Notes under the pieces: model-generated
Seen by the model: the letters and a program-made list of their open reading frames with translations, nothing else
What the model was told of the DNA's origin: nothing
Database searches by the model: none
Origin: Cornus controversa
Lineage: Eukaryota > Streptophyta > Magnoliopsida > Cornales > Cornaceae
Length of the DNA: 64,000 nt
Assembly (NCBI GenBank): GCA_026545225.1
Contig: CM048846.1
Location: 19,758,501-19,822,500 of the forward strand
Direction: 5' to 3'
In this document: one piece after another, positions 1 through 11,499 of the stretch
Layout: the number at the start of each line of letters is the position of its first letter
How positions within the stretch are numbered: the stretch's first letter is position 1
Position numbers and translations under genes: made by a program

Positions 1-690
1 ATGTAAATGTCAATTTGAAATACACGTGACAGCTATTAACCTTTCAAGTCATCCCTTACTAGGCCACAAAAGCATAAGAGAAAATCGAAACTCTCTCCTT
101 AATTACTGAATCAAGCACCAGATCTTGCAATAAAACAAAACATAACTTCATGAATATAATCATAATCCAAAAATGGCAGAGATTAGGTATGAAATTTACT
201 CCATGTCGGTAAACTCTCACACTATGGATCAAAACATAATTTCATGAATATAATTATAATCCAAAAATGGCAGATAGGTATGAAATTGACTCCATGTCGG
301 TAAACTTTCACACTCTGGACAGAAGGTTGACAATTTTTTGTAATATGTTTAGGTAATATGCCGTGATAGTATAAAGAAAGACGGATAGTGAGGTGTGCAT
401 TTAGATCACATGTAATTTGTGTATCTCATAAAATACAGTAAAAATCACTATATTTGCTCAAATCTTAGATGTAATCAGTTTTGAGACAATGAAACTGTTT
501 AGAATAATATATTACTTGTTTACACATTCATGGTCCACTACTGAGGAAGTCTATGAAAGAGAGTGTTTTAAAGTTTCAACTCATCTATTTTGATAATTGT
601 ATTTTTCTAAAATAAAATAAGTGGTCACTTGACTTTTTTAAAGTGTTGCAATTCACAACGTCGTTTTATAAAACTTAAAATGCATGAACT
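1..690. other. AT-rich stretch without a recognisable gene
   Basis: No reading frame here resembles a known protein. Positions 136-320 hold a two-copy tandem repeat. The right edge runs into the purine-rich tract that precedes the LTR-like sequence at 702, so the stretch just left of it may be decayed interior of that element. Confidence 0.4.
136..320. repeat. Two-copy tandem duplication, unit about 94 bp
   Basis: The motif ATAATCCAAAAATGGCAGA occurs near 161 and, with one change, near 254. The surrounding bases, including TACTCCATGTCGGTAAAC and its TGACTCC variant, repeat at the same spacing. The copies differ at several positions and by a short indel, so the duplication is not very recent. 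Confidence 0.8.
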
Positions 691-701
691 AAGTGGGAGA
701 T

Positions 702-1179
702 TGTTAAAATATTTTAAATAAATAAAATATTTTTTATATCCAATGTATTAATTTCTAAAATTGGATTGCAATGTGATTATATTTAATTGATATGTTGGGG
801 TTATACTTGTCAATTTGTGGTCTAATTGACAATATAATATTTATATCGTTGGATTGTAGTTTTCCAACTTTAATTGATGGGATTTAATCCTAACCGTCAA
901 TATCTAAGTTTTCATGATGAGAAGGGAGACTTAGGTATGGTAGTTTGTAGAGAAGTCATCCCCCTTGTTGTTGTTATATATAAGGATTTCATAATCCTTA
1001 TTCAGCCCGATCGAAGGACAACTCTTAGTGTGGGGGTAAAGCTCTCTAAAAATCTTTTCCATAAATCCAAAGGTATATTAATGGGTTATATCATTAATCA
1101 GGTAAGATTGTTAAAGCTCTCTTTAATTAATTATTATATTCTTGATTCCTAAAAGTTAAGTATGGATTAAATTCCAACA
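702..1179 (+). mobile_element. Ty1-copia-type LTR fossil (3' LTR with purine tract)
   Basis: A purine tract, AAGTGGGAGAT, directly precedes TGTTAAAAT at 702, the usual arrangement at the 3' end of plant copia elements. The candidate LTR ends in ATTCCAACA at 1179, so the ends form the short inverted pair TGTTAAAAT / TGTTGGAAT. Length is about 478 bp. No matching 5' LTR or coding region lies in the window to the left. It is a broken remnant. The family assignment rests on the tract and LTR ends only. Confidence 0.55.
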
Positions 1180-2001
1180 TATATAACACATTACAATTGT
1201 CAATTGTTCTATGATACAACTTATAGCATTAGGGTTTTTTTTTGGTTCTTATTTGCTTTGTAATGCTTCTGAGGCCACTAAATTGACCTAGAAATCGATA
1301 CTGAAACCACCAATGTATGAACATTCTCAACCCTTGAACATACACAACCAGTTCACCGTTAAGGAAGACAAGGCCACCGCCAACCCTAATGTTCTATATG
1401 AAGTTCACGATCTTGAAAACGGTGGCGTTGACAAAAGAGACGACATCATTGGTGGAATAGACGTCGTCGACGTTGCATCTTTCGACGCCGTCTATGATGA
1501 TGGGAGCTCTGATATGCCCATTCAACGATATAGATTTGATTTTCAGAATTTTAATTTCCATCGAAATTATTTCAATTGATATTGAATAGAGATTGAGAGA
1601 TTTTGCAATTTCCAGAATTTCAATCGAGAAATTAGAGAGAGAAATTTTTTACAAACGCTCTGTTCATAATTTTCAGAGATTTAACCGAGAAATATAGAGA
1701 GAGAAAGTTAGAAATTTAGCTAAGGGATGATAGTCAAAATTTTAGAAGTTATGGAGGGTATATATGTCTTTTTACAAAAATAAAATTTTTTTTCCAATAA
1801 AACAACTATAAAAGTGCATGGACATATTTATCATTTTACCAATTTCATCATCCAACAACATTGATAGGGGTACAATGTTATTTTTGAAACAAATGGGGTA
1901 TCTGTTATTTTGCCTAATTACATGGGAGCTCAGTGTAATTTTTTCAATTCTTTATTATAAGAACTTTGAATCTCAACGTTTTTAAAAATTTGAGTGCTTT
2001 G
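1180..2001. other. Intergenic stretch with one half of a Mutator-like repeat
   Basis: Bases about 1750-1955 resemble the right part of the element at 2011-3073: both carry a T-rich tract, a GGGCATATTTGTCATTT-like string and a CAGTGTAATTTTTTC-like end. This is an older, partial copy of that family. An 88-codon open frame at 1313-1579 has no recognisable domain and is not called a gene. Confidence 0.5.
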
Positions 2002-2010
2002 TTTTTAATT

Positions 2011-3073
2011 AGGAAAATTACACTGACCTCTCCTGTAAATAGGCAAAATAACAGAGACGTTCCATGCGTTTTCAAAAATAACACCGCACTCCCATGTCAG
2101 TGTACCTTTTGTAACACTGACCACCCCTGTCAGCTTTACAGGTACGAAAATTATTGATGTCATGGTATTTTTGACCTGAAAATTTTAAAATGCCCCTAAA
2201 ATGTATGAAAAGTCTAAATACTTCATTTGATATATTATTTGTGGATAATTTTACCATCACTATTCATCATCTCGTTCCCCCAAATTAAACCCAGATCAAC
2301 CTGTGTTTTCCCTGGGCACTTGATATCTATCCATATGATTTTGCTACATAATGTTGAATTACAGATCCAAATCATGAAAACGAAAATCAAATTACAGATC
2401 CAAATCATGATTAAGTTTTTTAACACTTGGTTTAGGATCAAGTTCGTGTGAGCCAGCTTGTGACCTATTTTGGGACACGTGTTGTGTCTTGATTTGATCC
2501 AGAGGTTGATGGAGGCTCGATCGTATATTTATCCTGTAAATATAACCTCTGGATCATGTATCAAGTCGAGTGAAATCGGACACAGAAAATTTGTCAAAAA
2601 ATTCATGCTAGTCATTGATTTTCGTCGTTGGCTGGTGGTTCACGGCGTTGAGGTACTGTACAACTAGGAGCATCATGTAATGATTGGTGAGAGTAGCAAC
2701 GGCAAAGATCATGAATGCTATAGAGGATTAAACCCATAATCATCTATCTTCTTGCGAGTAGATCTGTAAATATATATAGATGATTATATATAAACTAAAT
2801 GAGACTCATTCAGCAGATCTGTAAATATATGAGTACATGGGCATATTTGTCATTTCACCATTTTTATTAAACCCATAATCATGTCTTGTTACAAAACAGA
2901 ACTTTTTTTTTTAATAAAATAATGTTAAAAGTACATGAAAGTACATGGGCATATTTGTCATTTCACCATTTTATTAATCAACAACACTGACAGATGGTGC
3001 AGTGCTATTTTTAAAAATACAGGGGCTTTCTGTTATTTAACCTATTAATAGGGGAGGTCGGTGTAATTTTTCC
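2011..3073. mobile_element. Non-autonomous Mutator-like element, 1.06 kb
   Basis: The left end reads GGAAAATTACACTGACCTC and the right end, on the other strand, GGAAAAATTACACCGACCTC. The inverted match continues for about 50 bp with scattered differences. The element is flanked by the 9-bp direct repeat TTTTTAATT at 2002-2010 and 3074-3082. Long terminal inverted repeats plus a 9-bp target duplication fit the Mutator superfamily. No transposase is visible. The interior has a 21-bp motif repeated at about 2360 and 2390 and a small inverted repeat around GATCCAGAGGTT (about 2498-2560). Confidence 0.75.
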
Positions 3074-3082
3074 TTTTTAATT

Positions 3083-5245
3083 TGATCAAATAGGAACTCA
3101 ATGAATCAAGTAAATGCAATATTTGATTGGGTTGGAGTCCCTTTAACCACGGTTGGCGTTTATTTATGTTATAGGTACTACATTTAGTACACAATATTCT
3201 CTCCTAACTTGGATTCAAATTCGAATATATTAGATTTAAAATATAGATTTAGACTAGAATTTACAAGAAATAATTTCATATCGATCTTTGTTAGAAATTG
3301 TGGCTCATATTCCTATTATAATTGGGTTTCTATTTTAGAGTTCGAATTGAATTGGTAACTTTTTGTCAAACAATGTATGAGAATCTTGTTCAAAAAGGAA
3401 TTGATTTTGGAGACTCTAGGGTTAAAGGGAAAGAGAGAGAGGAAAGATGTAAAGAGTTGCTGAGTGCTGTGAGGAGATGAGAGATTATATATAATTCTAG
3501 GAGAAAGAAGCCAAGAGTGTGTGAAAGAGTGTGTGGTAGACATGTTTTTCGCGTGTTGTATATTCTCTTCTCAATATAGCGAAATCTCTCTCCATGGACG
3601 TAACTCTAAAATTAGGTGAACCATGTAAAAGTTTGTGTTGTGCATGAATGTGTTTGATTGTTATCTCCATATATGCTTTTGTGATTGTTGATGTGATGAT
3701 ATGCTTCCGCTCCATTATACCGAACGAAAGGGGAATAATTTTCAACAATCTTTTCATTTATGTCTTACTAAAAGCCTAAAATGGTTCATGTTAAATTTCT
3801 TTATAAGTTTCAAGAGGACACAAGTTAAATTTATTTTCAAACTCTTTATTTTAGGGGTCAACCTATAAGTGTTTTGAAAAAAAATAATAATGGGGGATAA
3901 ATTAAAATTTTCAATAATTTTGGGGATTACAAATTAGGTTTATTTATAAAATAATTATTCTAGATCTTCCACTGCTCCCAAAGGGGAGGTGAGAGCTTAA
4001 GTGGACATTTGTGGGGGTGTGCAAATGTGTGTGGGAGTATTTACCTTTTAAAAAAACTTATATTCCATTAAATCACATTTTTGTATACAATCAATTTTAA
4101 AATAATGAAAATTATGAAAAGAAGCATGTTCCTCCCGACAAATATTTTTTCTTTTCATGCAATGGTTTAAACCCGATCTCACAGCATTGTACATATTTCA
4201 CCTTCTTTTAGGAGTAGCATGCAAAAATAAAGAACTTGACACCAACGCCGCGTTTCCTTTATTTTCGTCTCCTCAAGTGCCTGGGTGTGGATCCAAGGTG
4301 TGAGAAGAATTATATTCATTCGAGTTGATTGAAAAAGGACCGTTTATGAAAATGTTCAGACGATTGTAAGGAGACAATGGGAGAAACCTTTGTAACAAGG
4401 ACTTAAATATTCATTGACCGGTCGATTATAGGTCGACTATGATAATAATGCATAGCATGATGTAATCAATATGGATTTTGACTTTGATATTGATTTATAG
4501 ATGACTCACCTATTAGCATGCAAGTATCACATTCCAAGAATTTTGATTATTGATGAAAGCCAACTAGAGTGAGGATGTCTCCTAAAGTTTGGAGAGCAGT
4601 AGAAGAAGGACTAAATGACATGTTAACCATGAATGATCAGGTTGCTGTGATTTAGCAATGTGGTTGTGGAAAATGTCAAGTAGACTTATATAAGGGGATG
4701 AATGAGTCTAGTTTTCAGCCTTGTTTTATTTTTGACATAATTCAAAATTTTGTGAATATATAGCATTAAACAAGCCAACACAATAAGAAATAAAAATAAA
4801 GAGCAAAGGGAGGGGGGAGAAGAAAACACCATGATTTTTAATCAGAAGAATCTCTACCATAAAAAATCGTGAAAATCATACAGACTTGTCGTCTCAGGCA
4901 AGTTAATCCACAATAACAGAGAGAATACAACGAGTTCAGTGTCGTTGGAAATGCTCTTCATAAGTCATTAAATTCAATGCTTTCAGAATCATTTGATGTT
5001 GATTTATCTTCAACACCTTGTATATTCCGTATTGAATATCTTTGGAATCATCACCAAGAACACTGATTCATGGCAACATGAACACCTCATGATGAGGCAC
5101 TTCTTATGGTGATCAGACATCTTTCTTGCAGTAGAGCATGTGAAGTAACTGATTAATCTACTACTCCATCTACTCATCTTAGATCAACTTAATCGAATAG
5201 TTCGAAATCAAACAAATAGTAGTCAACTCAACAAAGTAATACTTA
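3083..5245. other. Gene-poor stretch with LTR-like and duplicated sequence
   Basis: At 3289 the sequence TGTTAGAAATTGTGGCTCAT resembles the start of the copia LTR at 27370, so a related LTR may begin here; its right end was not found. Bases about 4262-4440 are a diverged copy of about 23682-23893. No coding region is supported elsewhere. Confidence 0.4.
4262..4440 (+). repeat. Diverged copy of the left flank of ERF segment B
   Basis: Shared strings with 23682-23893 include CGTCTCCTCAAGTG / TGTCTCCTTAAGTG, GTGAGAAGAATTATATTC / GCGAGAAGAATCATATTC, CCTTTGTAACAA and TAAATATTC(A/G)TTGACC. The order and orientation agree. This puts a trace of the segment that carries the ERF genes some 19 kb to the left of the cluster. 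Confidence 0.65.
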
Positions 5246-6308
5246 GAGCCCGTTTGGTAACCGTTTATGTTTAGTGTTTATTGTTTATATACACAATATT
5301 TATGTTTCGATTTTGTTTATCCATAAACATGAGTGTTGTTTGATAACGAAAAAACGTTTGTCTTATTTTAAAAATCATAAACAGAAAAACATGTTTGTTA
5401 ACCTTAAACTATATTTTTTTTAAAAAATCAACACAATAAACTACATAAAAAGTCAAGTTTATGTTACAACAAATCTATACAGCAATAACAGAGTAAGAAA
5501 TATGTATCAAAAAGAAATAAATAATATTGGGTTACATATATATCTACACACTGCAAATGATATTGTAAAACTAGAATGACCTACAACCCAGAAGGCCCTA
5601 ACATGTAAGGGGATGCACATGATTCGGTTCTTTACGGTTATTAAGAAAACCGGAACCAGAACCGTTCCCAACAGTTCTTTACTTTTGAAATCGGAATAAA
5701 TGAGTTCGGTTTAATTTGGTTATTATAAAAGTTGTATTTAACTTTATAATAGTTATAATAACTTCATTGTTTAAAATTTTTTACATAATAAAATGTTATT
5801 ATATAATAGTAAATCCTTATAGGAGTTTTATAACTATATATATATTTAACGGTTCTAGTTCCGGTTCCAAGGCTTGGAACAGGAATCGTAGTGAACGGTT
5901 CCTAAAATTTAGAGCTGGAACCAAAACCATAGTGAACGGTTCGGTTCGGTCCAATTTGTATAGAGTGAGATGAGGAATTTGGAAGGCATACTCTAATATT
6001 TTTATCGTTGTATCAAACAATAGTCTTTTATAATTTATTTTTCTTTTCATTTTCTCACATTTAGTTTCAATTTTTAATTAAAATAATATAATCACCATTT
6101 TATATAAAAAAGAAAAAATAAGTTTTTTTAATAAACATAAACAATAAACAATAAACATCATTTTGATGTTTAGGATTTGAAGGCTTAGCTATAGTGTTGT
6201 TTTAAAAGCGTTTTGACAATTTATAAACAAAACAAAAATTATCAAACATATTTATCGTAAAAATTTATTTTTATAAACATTAAACATAAACGGTTATCAA
6301 ACGAACTC
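5246..6308. mobile_element. PIF/Harbinger-like non-autonomous element
   Basis: The left end GAGCCCGTTTGGTAACCG and the inverted right end GAGTTCGTTTGATAACCG match, and the match continues into GTTTATGTTTA. The trinucleotide TTA flanks both sides (5243-5245 and 6309-6311), the target preference of PIF/Harbinger. Subterminal regions on both sides repeat AAACATAAACAATAAAC-type motifs. No transposase is present. A second inserted sequence seems to occupy about 5620-5955. Confidence 0.65.
5620..5955. mobile_element. Probable nested hAT-like MITE remnant
   Basis: The segment starts with GGGGATGCACATGATTCGGTT and holds GAACCG/CGGTTC-type motifs in both orientations: AAACCGGAACCAGAACCG near the left end, AACGGTTCGGTTCGGTCC near the right end. 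This layout is typical of plant hAT MITEs that begin TAGGGGTG. No clean inverted ends or 8-bp target duplication could be fixed, so the boundaries are approximate. Confidence 0.4.
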
Positions 6309-6311
6309 TTA

Positions 6312-7090
6312 ATAACTGACAGTTGTTTTGATCTATTGAAATAACTCGATGAATTTAGTAGATTGTTTTAGTGAGTGCAAGTGTGTTTTGTTCCAAACTT
6401 AATTTAGAACATAATCAAGTTGGATGGCTGCATGCATAGGTTCTAGCGGTGCAATTAGTTGCTCTGTATATACAATTGCTTTAGTTTCCGAAAAATAGAA
6501 GAAAAAAACTAATAATGTTGTAGATCGATGTAGGATGGAGTTGGACCGGTGCAGGTGTGCACTGTTCAAGATTCAATACATGGTCAGAATTTCAAGTCTT
6601 GCATATTTTGATACTTCAAAATATAATTTTAAAAGCAAAGTGTTTTCACCCCACTCTACCTTTTTTTTTTTTTGGATAGGTACAATCCTTTCAAGTCTTG
6701 CATATTTTGATACTTCAAAATATAATTTTAATAACGAAGTGTTTTCACACCACTCTATTTTTATTTTTTTTGTATAGGTACACACCACTCTACTTGTACC
6801 TAGAGTGTGGTTTCCGAAAAGATAATTCTTCAAGTTGATGAACTGGATCCTTTAGCCACATTAGGCTTTGAAGCTATCAACACAAAGATTCAGAAAAAGA
6901 AAAAAAAAAAATTAAAACTCAATCATAATTTTGGGCCTGAAATATGCAAACACACAATCACATTTTTGATGGATGCATAAATGTACGGAAGCAATTTCTT
7001 TATCACCGTGCATGATTGTTGCCAAGCTCAATGTGGAAGGTAAAAATTAAGCTCCACATTTTGGGAGTAAAAAGAAAAAGAAAAGGAAAA
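6312..7090. other. Intergenic stretch with a 99-bp tandem duplication
   Basis: Apart from the duplication at 6590-6790 and a T-rich tract inside it, nothing gene-like was recognised. Confidence 0.4.
6590..6790. repeat. Two-copy tandem duplication, unit 99 bp
   Basis: TCAAGTCTTGCATATTTTGA starts at 6592 and again at 6691. Each copy continues through an AAATATAATTTTAA-like stretch, GTGTTTTCAC, an (A/C)CCACTCTA box, a long T tract and a GGATAGGTAC / GTATAGGTAC end. The copies differ mainly in the length of the T tract. Confidence 0.85.
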
Positions 7091-8668
7091 AAAGTGTCAA
7101 AATTCAAAATATATCAAATACCAAAAAGTATTGTATAAAATATCTAACTTGACAAAAGTATTTACAAATACATCAACTTTACGATAAATAATTTTGTATT
7201 TAAGAAGAACACCTATACTTTGATCAAAATTACCCCTACTCCCAATTATCTCTTTCTCTCTCTCCCCTCTTTTCTGGCGATCACTGTCAAACCCACCTCT
7301 TTGATGGCCCACCGGCGAACCCAACTACCCCCTTATCTCTACCTCTATATATATTATCTCTCTATCCAATCAGAGTTTCACTCTCACTATTCTCTCTCTA
7401 TGTACATACACACATATACATACATATATATATTGCAATTTCAAAGACTGATCCGTGTTTATGTATCGGTGACGAATATGAAGTAAAATTGTCACAGCTG
7501 TGAAGTAAATTGGCATAATTATAAAGTAAAATGTCACTATGTGAAATAAAAATATCACATCGACGTTATCATTATTTTATTCAGAATTCTCTTCACCATT
7601 GAAGACTTTGATACCTCCTTTGACTTCATCAATCTTCATTTTGCTCTCCCAAACAGAACCTGCAAACCCAACTACCCATTTCTCTCTTTATCTCTATAGT
7701 CTATCTTTCTATCCAATCAGAGCTTCACTCCCATTGTTCACTCTCTATATATATACATATATATTGTAATTTTAAAGACTAATCTAGGTTTATGTATTGA
7801 TGGCAAATGAAAAGTAAATTTGAAACAACTGTGAAGTAAAATTGGCATTGTTGTGAAGTAAAATTGTTACTATATGAAGTAAAAATATCACGTCTACGTT
7901 GTCACCATTTTCTTCTAAATTCTCTTCACCATTGAAGAATTTGATACCTCATTTGACTTCATCAATTTTTATTCTGATCTCCCAAACAACACTTGCAAAC
8001 GCAACTACCCCTTTCTCTCTCTATCTCTATATTCTCTCTTTATCCAATCAGAGCTTCACTCTCATTGTTCTCTCTCTATATACACACACATATACATATC
8101 TATATATGTATATTGCAATTTCAAAGACTGATTTGGATTTATGTATCGATGATGAACAATAGGTGAATTTGTCACTGCTGTGAAGTAAAATTGGCACCAT
8201 GTGTAATAAAGATATCACGTCAACGTTATTACCATTTTCTTCTGAACTCTATTCCCCATTAAAGACTTTGATACCTCAAACAGAACTTGTAAACCCAACT
8301 AACAAGAATTGAGAAAATTGGAAAGGTGGTGGTGGTTGAAAAATGGAATGAGTGCAACACGGGCATGAACAGTGGAGGTGGTCCCATTGTCAAAACTCAA
8401 GATCCCGTCAAAGTTAGATCCACCAGCATCTTCATTCTCGAATCTTCATCTTTATGCATTCCTGGTCTTCATCACGTGTTTGTGTTGGTGAATTAAGAAA
8501 ATAGTGATTTGGGACTTTTGTGAAAAAGAAGATGAATAGTAATTTGCTGAGGACATTTTGGACTAAAAACTCATATTTATTGTATTGATAATTTTTTTTT
8601 TTGAAGTTAGATATTTCATTTAATACTTTTTGTTATTTGATATATTTTTTATTTTGGCTTCACAAGTA
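7091..8668. mobile_element. Non-autonomous element with about 80-bp inverted ends around a tandem array
   Basis: The left end contains AAAATATATCAAATACCAAA then AAGTATT and AAATATCTAACTT. The right end, read on the minus strand, contains AAATATATCAAATAACAAAA then AGTATT and AAATATCTAACTT. The long terminal inverted repeats suggest a Mutator-like or fold-back transposon. The exact outer ends and any target duplication could not be fixed. Most of the interior is the degenerate tandem array at 7317-8300. No transposase frame is visible. Confidence 0.6.
7317..8300 (+). repeat. Degenerate tandem array, unit about 333-347 bp, about three copies
   Basis: The anchor (C/G)CAACTACCC starts at 7321, 7668 and 8001, with a partial fourth copy near 8294. 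Each unit holds CCAATCAGAG(T/C)TTCACTC, a CT-rich run, a TATA/ATAC-rich run, GCAATTTCAAAGACTGAT (or a near variant), several GAAGTAAAATTG motifs and ATATCAC(A/G)TC. Each unit therefore looks like a CCAAT box followed by pyrimidine- and TA-rich DNA; whether this is transcriptionally meaningful is unknown. Confidence 0.8.
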
Positions 8669-8790
8669 GACAAAAATTAAAATTTTCAAAATAAAACACT
8701 TATGAAGATGCTGAAATTGCATGCCAAATGTGGCCTAACCAAATCCCAATATAGCAATGAGAAGAAAATTTGCTGAATGTGAAGTTCATG

Positions 8791-9023
8791 TGAATCTGTT
8801 CAATCTGATGGGATTCTATAAACTTAATTCTCCACGTGACAAGTAATACTAATAAACAACTGTATTTAGCTCACACAAGCACATTTTGTGTGCTCGCATG
8901 AGCACGTTTTTCTTACTCCTATGGTCCCATATCAGATTCATCATGTTCAAGTCAAGAGGCTGTTGATGGTGTTTGTACTTGGAGTACGTCTAGGAGGCAT
9001 CTAGGTATTTAGGATCAGTGCAA

Positions 9024-9028
<5 letters not shown>
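8791..9028 (+). repeat. Direct repeat R1, left copy (partner 11500-11739)
   Basis: Shared strings include TTTAGCTCACACAAGCACAT, TTTTGTGTGCTCGC, TCTTACTCCTATGGTCCCAT, ATCAGATTCATCATGT and AGTACGTCTAGGAGGCATC. The copies are about 90% alike over about 240 bp. Both end at GCAACTTATA followed by a dinucleotide microsatellite. They lie 2.7 kb apart in the same orientation, which could be the ends of a small LTR-like element, but no primer-binding site or TG...CA boundary is evident. Confidence 0.7.
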
Positions 9029-9071
<43 letters not shown>

Positions 9072-9225
9072 ATATATACTTTTTAACTCATGACTAAAAC
9101 CATGGAGAGTACGTGTCCAACAACCTCGTATTATTATCTATATATATAGTATATATACTTTTTAACTCATGACTAAAACCATGGAGAGTACGTGTCCAAC
9201 AACCTCGTATTATTATCTCATACAC
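9027..9225. repeat. TA microsatellite followed by an 80-bp tandem duplication
   Basis: A (TA)n run occupies about 9027-9067. It is followed by two nearly identical 80-bp units starting AGTATATATACTTTTTAACT at about 9068 and 9148, each containing CCATGGAGAGTACGTGTCC. The copies look almost identical, so the duplication is recent. Confidence 0.85.
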
Positions 9226-9619
9226 ACTATTTCACCTTTCACCATTTAAATTACTTGCACCTTTATTACGGACTTCATATGTTACCTCCAATTACTAGAT
9301 TATATATACCTTTAAATTTAGAAGACAAAAAATTCGAGTTTTAGATAGTTTAAAAGAAGGTGTAAAAACTCCATATTTTAGATAATTTAAAAGAAGGTAT
9401 GAGTTCTAGATAATTTACTAGAAAGTTTAAAAAGTTTATGTAGTTTAGAAAAATAAGTATATAATTTAACGATAAATATAATAGAAAATATATAAAAGTG
9501 TGACAGTAAAAAAAAAGTTTCTTGTGTGTAAAAATATATAACTAATATAATATATACACACAGACGCGTGTGTGAAAAGTCTGATGATGACATTAAAAAG
9601 TGTGACAGTATATTAAATA

Positions 9620-9733
9620 GAGCAATGCTACACGTCATGAAAATATTTCATGAATTTTTATCTTGAATGATGTGGTAATTAAATAGTGAGTTAGTATTAG
9701 TAGAATTCCCCCCATACACAGAATCCCAATAGA
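9620..9733 (+). mobile_element. Truncated copy of a 180-bp palindromic MITE (family M1)
   Basis: It begins GAGCAATGCTACACGTCATG and runs through AAAATATTTCATGAATTTTT, TTGAATGATGTGG and AATTCCCCCCATACACAG, matching the first part of the full copies at 53343-53522 and 54196-54376. The second half is missing. Confidence 0.8.
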
Positions 9734-10140
9734 AATTCTCAATCCCTTATTCATCTTCTCTAATCTCAATTCTAAATATCGAATCTTCAAAAGACATATA
9801 AAGATTCTAGAAAAAAAGTATATATGGAGAGAGAATATCTCTCTCTCTCTATATATATATATATTTAGACATATATATTCATCTTACAATTAATGAATGT
9901 GCATATATGATTTTTTTTTCTTTGGTGAATTTTAGGGCTTCAAAGATATACCAAGAGTTATAACTTGAAATGACTTAACTATGAGATACCTGATATAAAA
10001 AAGAAGAAGATATGAGGCAGTAGGTAATATGTTTATTAGCCAAGTTTATTCATACCCTCCAATATTCCTTGTTAATAATTAATTGCACCCAAATTAGATT
10101 TTTTTTTTTTTTTTTTTGTTAATGAGATATTAATATACAA

Positions 10141-10177
<37 letters not shown>

Positions 10178-10430
10178 CAGGACTGGCCCTGGGCCTAGGA
10201 GGCCCAGGCGGTCGCTTTGGGCCCCCAATTTTGGGGGGCCCCAAATTTTAGACTGGGTATGTTATATTAGTATATAAATTAAGCCCATAGTAACAAAATT
10301 CATTGGGCTTTTATAATTTTAATCCAAAACACTTAATTTATATACTTTAAATTTGGGCCCATAGTAACATATTTCATTGGGCCTTATAATTTTAAACCCA
10401 AAACACTTGCCCATATACTTTAAACCCCCC

Positions 10431-10475
<45 letters not shown>

Positions 10476-10548
10476 GTTCTGGAGCCAGGAGCCGAATATA
10501 TACATATATATATATAAAATATCATATACTGTTCTGGAGTTGAGGAGC

Positions 10549-10591
<43 letters not shown>

Positions 10592-10896
10592 AGTTATATA
10601 ACTAACAAACCACTAGCTCTCTCTTTGCTCAATTGCAATTACAGAAGTAACAGAAGTTTCGTGAGTTCGTAACTTTCGTGTATAGTGGCTCATGATTGAT
10701 AGAATTTGCACAGATTACACACTTCTCTCCCTTTCTCTTGATTGGAGCACTTTAATTGATAATTTTGCCTCTCAAAATGCAAGACGATCACATTTACTTT
10801 GATATGCTTGTGTAAAATTTTTTTGTATAAAGGGCCCCTCATTTAAAAGTTCGCTTAAGGCCCCTCAAAAATTTGAGAATCTCAAGGCCGGTCCTG
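10178..10896 (+). mobile_element. hAT-superfamily element, internally deleted (719 bp)
   Basis: The ends are CAGGACTGGCCCTGGGCC at the left and, inverted, CAGGACCGGCCTTGAGATT at the right. GGCCCC-rich subterminal motifs lie at both ends. The CAGGRCCGGCCC-type end is typical of plant hAT elements related to the ZMYM1-like/TTF-type transposases. The flanks are TA-rich (TATATTAT / TATTATAT), so an 8-bp target duplication cannot be scored. Two TA microsatellites lie inside. A relic of the transposase C-terminus remains at 10734-10796, so this is a deletion derivative of a coding element rather than an unrelated MITE. Confidence 0.75.
10734..10796 (+). pseudogene. Relic of hAT transposase C-terminus
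   Basis: Read in one frame, the segment gives LDWSTLIDNFASQNARR, which resembles the conserved tail of ZMYM1/TTF-type hAT transposases (a pattern of the kind xxDxxxLIDxFAxxxARR, just after the dimerisation region). It sits about 100 bp inside the right end, where the transposase stop would be expected. Almost all of the rest of the transposase is gone. The call rests on family recall, not a search. Confidence 0.5.
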
Positions 10897-11499
10897 TATT
10901 ATATCTTCTTTAGAATGTATATATGTTCATATATTGTATACAAGTCATTGGATTCTTTAAAGTTTTTGATGTTTGGGTTTGAAAAAAATGAAGAAAAGAT
11001 GGGGATTTATGGACAGAATAAAGGGTATTTTGGGCTTTAAGATTAAGTGGTCACTTATTAGTAATTATTTTTTAAGTTTGGTCATTATTTATCTTTTATT
11101 GAGTTTAAGGTCACTAAATAGCATATATTTTCAATTTTGGTCACTGAAATCTAACTTTTTCTTAAAAGATTATGGTCAAATTATAATAATAATAATAAAT
11201 TTTAGAAGTCCCGAACAATAGATTAATAGTCTAAATGAATGGATGTTTATATTGTAAATTAAAAAATAAGTAGCAATACCTATTGTCAAAATGATGGAAT
11301 GAATGAACTTATAGTTTATATAAAATCTTTAAAAATATTCATAATATTGTTGAAGAATAAAAGTTAACTTTTTATGTATAATATTACATTTTTATTTATT
11401 TATAGACCTATTTTTGTCGTATTCATATTTTATTTTTTTAAAAAGTTACGATATTGCTGTATATCTATGGTATCATATATATTCATGTGGACTTTCTAG

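Larger units (their letters stand above)
8669..10177. other. Repeat-rich intergenic stretch
   Basis: It holds the left copy of a 240-bp direct repeat (8791-9028), a TA microsatellite, an 80-bp tandem duplication, a truncated MITE (9620-9733) and another TA microsatellite at about 10146-10176. No gene was recognised. Confidence 0.5.

Noticed and set aside
1313-1579. Open frame of 88 codons with many Asp and Val residues
   Set aside because: No recognisable domain, no splice or promoter context, and surrounded by transposon debris; length is within chance for this window.
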